From Hypoxylon rubiginosum (taxonomy: Eukaryota > Ascomycota > Sordariomycetes > Xylariales > Hypoxylaceae), in NCBI GenBank assembly GCA_902806565.1, contig CADCXA010000004.1:62001-126000 (forward strand): a stretch of 64,000 nucleotides of DNA, read 5' to 3'. Shown in pieces: positions 55,796-64,000 of this stretch. Position 1 is the first letter of the stretch. Every line of letters starts with the position of its first letter. The position numbers and the translations under genes are program-made. The notes below the pieces were generated by a model. The model was not told where the DNA came from. It did not search any database and saw only the letters and a program-made list of their open reading frames with translations.

Positions 55796-56641
55796 GTATA
55801 ATACGTTCAAGACCGCCACGTATCTGCTGTGTTGATAGTGCGAACACTCAAGGTAGATACCTACTTGTAAGTATCCGTCTCACAGGCGTTTGTTGGCTAG
55901 ACCTTATATGTTCGACACGTTTAGGCCATCAGCTGCTACAAATACACAAGTGAGTCGAGGTAATAGGCTAGGCGAGTGATATACGCAGCTCTAGCTAACA
56001 TGAATCGCTTAAGTCGTCTTAAAGCTGCCCGAATGTTGGGGTCGCCCCAAAGCCACGGTTGTTGAAAACGACAATGTAACCCGTTGAGCTTATAGGACAC
56101 TTTCGAAACAAGGACGGCCAAAACTAGATGTCAGAGCTCTCGCTCGCATCACATAAACCGTCATCGGTACCATGGTAGTCGTATAAAAGTGCGCTATGAC
56201 GAGGCGAGTTGATCATAACGCCTAGCCTTGGACTCGAGATGCGAAGCTGCAGGCACTTTTGCCTAGATTACGTCGGCATGTTACCTACCTAGGCAGACAG
56301 CAACAGCTAGCTCATAAGAAACGAGCCCATCGCGACCATACAAACCGGGATTTTGACGGATTGGCTATTTAGGGCACGCGAGGCCTGATTCGAATGATCA
56401 ATTCTTTCCTGACTCTTAATGCCAGGTTGAAGCTTAATTTGATATGACTCCGGGAATCAAACTGGCGATATACGGCAGCTGCTCACGGAGACTCTTGTAA
56501 ATATACCCGAGTGGAAGCGCCTTATCAGGGCAGTTCTGATTTAAGTATAGGAAGGGTATAGCTATCCTTTTCCTTAACTAGACCCTTACTTCTATAAAAT
56601 AACCAGATGATTTCGTATGGACGAGCATCCATCTTTCCGCT
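55796..56641. other. Convergent intergenic region
   Basis: 3' flanks of ELP3 and the MFS gene. It includes a TACCTACCTAGGC stretch near 56283. No coding sequence is supported. Confidence 0.45.
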
Positions 56642-58800
56642 TTATGTCTGAACGTGTTCTACAGTAGCTTCGACTTTCTCCGTCATCAAATCCTTGACGC
56701 CTTTCAACAGAGCTACGGCAACAATGGCTAGAACGAGAAAAGGAATGATACTTGCCCAAGCCAGCCGATATGCGTGGGTATATTCCCACCTACTCGCTTC
56801 GATCGCTGCAGCCCATATGGCAGGTGTTGCAGACGTGACTCCTGACCCTATGGTTCCGGCGTCTAAAGCATTTAGTAGCTCTGGCACACTGGCTTGAGGC
56901 AGGCCCGCGCTGACAGCCGCGGCCCCTACGCCCGCCGCATAGTGTCCGGCTAACCGGCCGTTGATAATAGCATTGAGGACAGCCGACCCGAAGGCACCGC
57001 CGATAGCACGTGCCGAGAAGGCTAGACCGGTAGCCGTAGAGAGGAAGGCGTGCGGCGCCGTGAACTGGATGCAGGCTACGAGAAGCGTAAGCGGGCCAGC
57101 CTGGCCAATTCCCGCAATCACGTTGAAGCCGAACTGTGCGGAACTCCATGTCGGTTTGATGGTAGCGTAGCAGATGGTACTTATATGGTAGGAATCTGTT
57201 AGTTTGCGGCTTGAATTGCCTTTTTTTTGTCTATACCCAGGAAAGACAAACAAGGGGGAAATCTTACACGACGAGGAATACGGTAAAGGTAAAGAGCAGT
57301 GGTGCCTGGAGGTCCTTATACCGAGTCGCGTACCAGGTAATTGGCAGACAGGCAAATAGGACGGGAAGCTGGTAACTAAGCTGCCGAACCGAAATACTCC
57401 AGGCATCGCTTTCAAACCCGAGGTTGAGAACGATCTGCGGCACGACCGAGTTGACGGCGCTATAGAAGATCCAACCCTCCACGGCGAAGGCAAAGACCGA
57501 GTAAGCAAAGTTGGCGTTCTTCCGGAAGAAGACATGGGCGACCAAACCGTCGGATCTCCCTCTCCATTCTATCGTCGTTAGTCAGTTCAGACTCTTATGC
57601 TGTAGGACCTACTTTCCGACATACCGTAAATAGCAAACCCAGCTATCATGACCAACCCCAAACTAAGCGGCACAGCGACATGAGGATTCGACCAGGCATA
57701 AGCCCCACCAGCCCAGTCGAGCGCAAGGAGCATGAGAGTTGTGCCCGTCACGAATAGCGCAGATCCAATAGGATCGCACGCCCAGACGTAGTCTCGTATC
57801 GACATCTTTGGGTATTCAGTATGCTTTGGCGGCCAGTAGAAGCAGAAGAGCCCGACCGCGGTGATGGCGTGGAACGCAGCTTGCATCCAAAAGATGTATC
57901 GCCACCCGCCAGAGTTAACGTTCGTCACCGCACCAGCACCAAGGGAGCCAATCCTGTTTCGTACCCTTTTAGCTTCTGGAGATGTCCCCTTTCAAATCTC
58001 GACGTGTACGCCCGTCTTACAAGGTATGAAAGGTGTCACAAGGGGGAAGAGGGGGTAAACTCACAGTCCGCCGACAGCGCCTCCGATGAAGGTAAACCCG
58101 TTAGCTAGCGCACGAAATTTCAAGGGCAAGATCTCGGATGGGATTGCCTGGACGATGGATACTGTGGCTAGCGTGGCCCCTATAAGGATTCCGCCGCCGA
58201 TGAGCATGCTCATGGATGTCGCCTTGGCGGATATCACGGCACCTACGAACGCTATTAATGGCGGCGTAGCGGCAAGGTATTTCCTGTCTAGAACATCGGA
58301 TAGCCGACCGACTATCGGTGACAAGACAGATTGCATGAGTAGCGGGCCCTAGAGGCTGTTGATTAGTCCGTGAGGAAGCACGGCGAGGAAAGGAGCAGCA
58401 ATACCTGGATGATCCAGCCGGCTATTGAGGCATCTCCTAAATCACGAATGATGAAGGCGATGACGGACCCCGCGGCTACTACGACAAATACTTGTGCCAT
58501 TACTCTATTCGTACCGGATGAGCGTCAAGCAATACAGGTGAAGTGTGCGGAGAGGCTTACGCGAAGCAAGTTATGAATACCACCAACTGGATGTAAGTCC
58601 GTTAGTATATGCAATCTCAGATGAGGATATTAGGTTCTTATGCTTCATACCCATGACCTCCAACCTAGATGGACATGATAAGCGCTCCGTACTGCCTCTA
58701 GTTCGATTGGCACGACCTCAAGTTCTTCCTTGTAGCCAGTCCCAGGCTTGTGTGTCTCCTCTATTGGAGACACTGACGGCTTTTCTTCGTCCGTCGACAT
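56642..58800 (-). CDS. MFS transporter, TRI12/siderophore efflux-like (DHA2, 14 TM)
   Basis: Seven exons run down the minus strand, 58800-58651, 58586-58561, 58504-58405, 58348-58065, 57953-57625, 57568-57268 and 57179-56642, giving 575 residues; all phases close. The cytosolic N-terminus is acidic (MSTDEEKPSVSPIEE). About 14 hydrophobic helices follow. MFS motif A is seen as GRLSDVLDRKYL at the loop after TM2-3. The segment IPSEILPLKFRALANGF resembles fungal TRI12-type transporters, which export toxins, or iron-siderophore carriers of the same group. Substrate cannot be told from the sequence. Exon 2 is only 26 nt. No biosynthetic genes lie beside it, so a general export or siderophore role is as likely as toxin export. 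Confidence 0.83.
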
Positions 58801-59505
58801 GTTGAAGACAACAGGGGGTTCGAGAGATATGCCGCAGAATACGGGCAAATAGAGTGAGAGAGAATTGAGGCCAAAATAGAAACCATATCTCCCCTGGCGA
58901 CCTCGTCGCTATAAATACTTCAAAGCATAGGCCGCTTCTCATCTCATTACCCCAGACTAGATATCCATGTAGTGAAGCTTGCCTAGGTATCCCATGTAAG
59001 ATTTGGTCCCGTTGCACCATAGGTTCACCTACCGTAGCAGCTACCCCGACCAAACTAGTCCCAGATCCATGACTGGAATGCGGAGATCCCAGACTAGCTA
59101 CCAGGTAGGTATGCACGGCAATTGTAAATCTTCATTTCTAATGGGCTTTCCTACTGCGGGGTTGGGGGAAGAGAGATTTGGGGATGGAGACGGAGCATTT
59201 GCCTACCTCATAGGGCAAACTGGGGTGGTTATTGCATCACCTAGGTAGGTAGGTTAGGTACGTATGTATTTCCGGCCTCATAAGCGATGACTATTAGTAA
59301 TTGGAGATTTGTTAGACACATGCCTAATGGTCGTCGCCGCAAGTAAATGCTTCCAGTTTCCGTTTCATCCTGTTTCCAGAATCAACCGAATCGATAGCTA
59401 CCCCCTTACATGGCTTGAGTACTTTGGGTAGGTAAGTATCTCATACCCTTATTCGGGCTATGGAACATCCTCAGATCTCAGGAAATTACGCGCTCGTATA
59501 AGATC

Positions 59506-59515
59506 TACCTAGGTA
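59506..59515. repeat. Palindrome TACCTAGGTA
   Basis: A perfect 10-bp copy, within agatcTACCTAGGTAatg. Confidence 0.85.
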
Positions 59516-60119
59516 ATGTATGTCAAGAAGGGCGTCTTTCAAAGTACAGCAGCTAGCAATAAAATCAGCGCATTGAAAGAATATACGAAGCGTACTTGAA
59601 ATATCCGAGTTTCAGGTTACTCTCTCTTAGCTTCTGTTCTTAAAGCTTACCTACCTACTTATGGAGAGAGCTGAATGTCTAGCCTTGGAATACACGTCTC
59701 GGCTGTTGATGGATGCAAACCTGGTCAAGTTCCCTCCCTTAAACTCGTTTTCTGTACACTCCCACTGCTTTCCAGACAGGTTCTCGTCTCTTACGACTGC
59801 CGTCTCCTTTTCAGCCACGCTAATGGAGCCATAGCACTATCTACTCACTGCGCCGAGGCTCGTAGTGGCACGCGCTGCTGTTAATAACTGCTTCTTTATG
59901 CAGGATATTCTCGGGCTTGAAGCATGTTCCGGGAGTAATGACCCCTAAATCGTGCCACGAGGGACACGGCATGGTATGATAGAAACGTACAATATATGCA
60001 CAGTCTTTGGTTTGCCAGACCAGATCCATCTTTCGTGATTTCTGTTACCACGCGAGTTATGCGCACGTTGAGCGCAAGGATATCTAGCACTTCCGCGCGC
60101 TCTCAAACCCTAGGTCTAA

Positions 60120-60450
60120 CTAAAGAACCTCGGCGGACACAGCGTCCCCTTCACTTCCAAGACCGGGAGACTTGTCGGCCTCACGCATGACCCGATCAAC
60201 GAGTTTATTCCTCGCGGCCCCGCCTCGTAACAGGTCGGCGGCATAGGCAAATCTGAGAGGATCGTCCGTGCCGTGCAAGATTGATGGCCGTCTGTCGGCC
60301 GAGATCGTCAGCGGCTCCGCGTGATAAGAACGACATTGCTTTCTAGCGATAGAATGTCGCGCATGGGCTCAAACGATGCGGGTCCGCTACGCGACGGTCT
60401 ATTCCTCGCGACCCGAATAGGGTGACGCGTGCTATTTCCCGAATTCCATC
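60120..60450 (-). pseudogene. Frame-broken coding relic, unknown product
   Basis: Two overlapping minus-strand open segments in different frames look coding. The upstream one (about 60450 to 60311) reads RPSRSGPASFEPMRDILSL and ESNVVLIT; the downstream one (60368-60120) reads HAEPLTISADRRPSILHG, then TDDPLRFAYAADLLRGG and ARNKLVDRVMREADKSPGLG, then a stop. Neither has a plausible start. The amino-acid composition and helix-like pattern suggest one former protein broken by a frameshift, or an exon pair whose splice sites I cannot place. I do not recognise the family, and it could be a fragment of a dispersed fungal gene. Confidence 0.3.
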
Positions 60451-61348
60451 ATGGCAGTACTAAAGCCGACAACGGTGACGAGGCCGATAGCTAGGGTGAG
60501 AGGCGCAGTTCGACGGCTCTCTTATAAGCGTCGTCGAGATGCTACTCGTACTCGAAGTAGTGCGATCTATTGTTGTGCCGTTACTTAGGCAGTCCGGATT
60601 GTCCGGCCAGCTAGTCCTCCTCTTGTTTATATTAGCTGTGCTCCCACAACCCATATTCGACTTGTCTTCCTCTTCTACCTTATATATTGTCCTTAAGCTC
60701 TGTAAGTCACTTGTATGAGAGCTACTTTGGTGTATGAGCTGCCGGTGGTTTTCGTATTGTCTCATGTTAACCCCTTTTCTAATATGTACCTCGGTACGTT
60801 AATGGTACACCGCGGCTCTCTAAATATAGTCGAGTTGGTATAAGAAATATATAGTCGTATGAAGCTAGAAACGCCTAGATTAGATCAATTTGTTCAACCA
60901 AGACTAGGATCACGGGAGCGACAATGGCAATGCTGTAAAAGAAGCCGGCTGCGCTGAAGACCAAAAGCTGTATCTGGGACTGCAAGTGTTTCTCGGGGAT
61001 GTCGTAATGTGGGTTCCCAAGCTTTCATAGAACGTGACGGGACGCGAGGGCACTTGATGCTTAGGGGGACGTTTGAAAGGATGCAGGCTCGCTGGATAGA
61101 CAATTACAGGAAGATATAATGCACATTCCGCCATCCGCCCCTCCGTCTATCGTAAAGTTAAGTAAAAACCACATGGGATGTGCCCCTGTTTAGCTTGCCA
61201 ACCAGCCGTCAAACCTACTTTGATATCTGCTTCCATGAGGATACGGCATTATACATCTCGAGCCTTGTCGACTCGCAACACATTAGGCTCGCCGAGGGCC
61301 GCATAGTATCTATCTACTCACCAACTGCGTAAAGAGAAACAAGCCGGA

Positions 61349-62730
<1,382 letters not shown>

Positions 62731-63451
62731 CTTTTCTTTTTTTGGCAATTGACCTTGAGGAAGCTGTAGAGAAGCTCCCAACGGATGGAGAGATGAAAGG
62801 CGGTAGTGAGGATAGAATGGGACGAATTATTTCCTGCGATGATAAGAGAGAAAAAAAAGAGCCTCAAGCTTCTATCAAAAGACTGTTTAACGGGTAGTGG
62901 GCAATGGTTGCAACCTCGCTAATACCGCAGCAACACCGACTTACAGGTGCCAAGCGCCAGTAAACTTGCACATGCACAGGCCACATGCGCCGGTTCATCT
63001 GAAGCCCTGCCGGGACAAAAACAGCCGGTACATCCCGACAGGGCGGGACCTTGAGCTTAATTATGTAAGCATAACTGAGGTAAGCAGGTAAGATGGTACA
63101 TGTAGATACGGGTGTGCAGGGGTATCACTAGGTACCTATGTATCTGTGCACGCGTTTCCCTTTGCCTACCTAGAGCACGGGCCAAGTAAATTAGGTAATG
63201 AGGAAAGCTTCCCTTCGCCTTGTCCAGAAACCTCCAACACAATCATCTCTCATCCATCCATCTCCCATCTTCATCTCCATCATCGTCCGTCTACGAGTAA
63301 TCCAACTCGACGGGCCAGCGCCACTCCATCGGCTTATTTATTACCATTTCCCAGTACCAACTCTAATCTTTCGTTTCTTTTCAATAATCCCAAACCCAAT
63401 TAACTTGCTACGAGCATTGCCTTGACCTGATCTAGGTAGTAGCTCGTCAAG
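62731..63451. promoter_or_regulatory. Divergent promoter region (LSC1 / RPT2)
   Basis: No coding sequence is supported. A CATCCATC/TCTCC pyrimidine-rich stretch at about 63235-63300 lies just upstream of RPT2 on its coding strand, as often seen near fungal transcription starts. Confidence 0.5.
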
Positions 63452-64000
63452 ATGGTAAGTTCTCAAACCAGTATCCCGTCCACATACCCGCGCCATATTA
63501 ATAGCATGTGTCTAGGGTCAAAATCAGTCTGGAATGGGCGGCGGAGGCCAGGATGGGAAAGATGACAAGGACAAGAAGGTAAATTTGATACGTCATAATA
63601 GCCATCTATCTTCCTCCATATCCGTTTTCTAACCTACCCTTTGCCAACAGAAGGAGAAGCCCAAGTACGAGCCGCCCCCTCGCCCAACCACCCGCATCGG
63701 GCGCAAGAAGAGAAAGGCGGCCGGTACTTCTGCCGCCGCTAAGCTTCCCGCCGTCTACCCGACCAGCCGTTGCAAGCTCCGCCTACTCCGTATGCAGCGC
63801 ATCCACGATCACCTCCTGCTCGAGGAAGAATTCGTTGAGAACCAGGAACGCCTGAGAAAAGCGAAGGCTGCCAAGGATAACACCGGCCCAGCTACGGATC
63901 TCGATGCCCCCGACCGGATGGCCGACGAACGTGGCCGCGTTGATGACATGCGTGGTAGCCCGATGGGCGTCGGCACTCTGGAGGAAATGATTGACGACGA
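63452..64000 (+). CDS. RPT2: 26S proteasome regulatory ATPase subunit 4, N-terminal part (cut by window end)
   Basis: Exons 63452-63454, 63516-63578 and 63651 onward encode MGQNQSGMGGGG followed by KEKPKYEPPPRPTTRIGRKK, the strongly conserved N-terminus of Rpt2. The first coding exon is only the ATG. The N-terminal Met-Gly with a small-residue tail is the classic N-myristoylation signal of Rpt2. The segment LPAVYPTSRCKLRLLRMQRIHDHLLLEEEFV matches the coiled coil that pairs Rpt2 with Rpt1. Rpt2 is one of six AAA ATPases that unfold substrates and, through its C-terminal HbYX motif, open the 20S gate; that part is beyond the window. Intron donors are GTAAGT and GTAAAT. Confidence 0.96.

Larger units (their letters stand above)
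58801..61348. other. 2.5 kb mostly non-coding region with a coding relic
   Basis: This lies upstream of the MFS gene and downstream of the succinyl-CoA ligase gene. It holds a CCTA/GGTA cluster at 59239-59265, the palindrome TACCTAGGTA at 59506-59515, and a degraded-looking open segment at 60120-60450. Everything else lacks coding character. Confidence 0.5.

Overview
The window is nuclear DNA of a filamentous ascomycete (Pezizomycotina, most likely a sordariomycete; a member of the Xylariales is a guess from the overall look). The evidence is many short introns of about 45-100 bases with GTAAGT-like donors and CTGAC/CTAAC branch sites, no operons, about one gene per 2-3 kb, and recognisable fungal proteins: a GAS/GEL cell-wall transglycosylase, a CFEM protein, a Zn2Cys6 regulator, an Och1-like GT32 and a TRI12-type transporter. 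No rRNA, tRNA, CRISPR array, intact transposon or prophage was found. Exon coordinates were set by hand from splice consensus, reading phase and family conservation. For every multi-exon model the exon phases add up to an open frame.

Layout. 0.8-4.0 kb: a large E2-like (UBC) protein with a Cys-rich module. 4.8-6.2: mitochondrial-type NAD(H) kinase. 7.3-8.5: Gfo/Idh/MocA oxidoreductase. 9.2-10.7: acyl-CoA lysophospholipid/phosphate acyltransferase. 11.9-12.9: lipid-droplet-associated hydrolase. 13.4-15.3: GH72 glucanosyltransferase, followed by a 3.5 kb gene-free stretch. 18.8-20.5: TauD/TfdA dioxygenase. 22.8-25.7: C6 transcription factor. 26.7-27.3: SEC72. 28.1-28.7: small coiled-coil protein. 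29-41 kb is gene-poor and accessory in character. It holds three co-oriented small Cys/His-rich genes (32.5-36.3 kb), a possible fourth fragment, and a CFEM gene. 41.6-64 kb is denser: ARMT1 (DUF89), a promethin-like membrane protein, GT32, acyltransferase-3, an unrecognised type II membrane protein, UBC1, ELP3, a TRI12-like MFS pump, a degraded coding relic, succinyl-CoA ligase alpha, and the first part of proteasome ATPase RPT2, cut by the window end.

Most genes are ordinary housekeeping genes on alternating strands. The parts I find most unusual are: (1) the tandem family of small Cys/His proteins at 32.5-36.3 kb with conserved spacing; (2) a set of short perfect palindromes built from CCTA/GGTA and GTAC/CATATG units, scattered between genes; (3) the E2-like protein with a Cys-rich, possibly E3-like module; and (4) the GT32/acyltransferase-3/type II membrane protein neighbourhood at 45-51 kb, which may modify one glycan.
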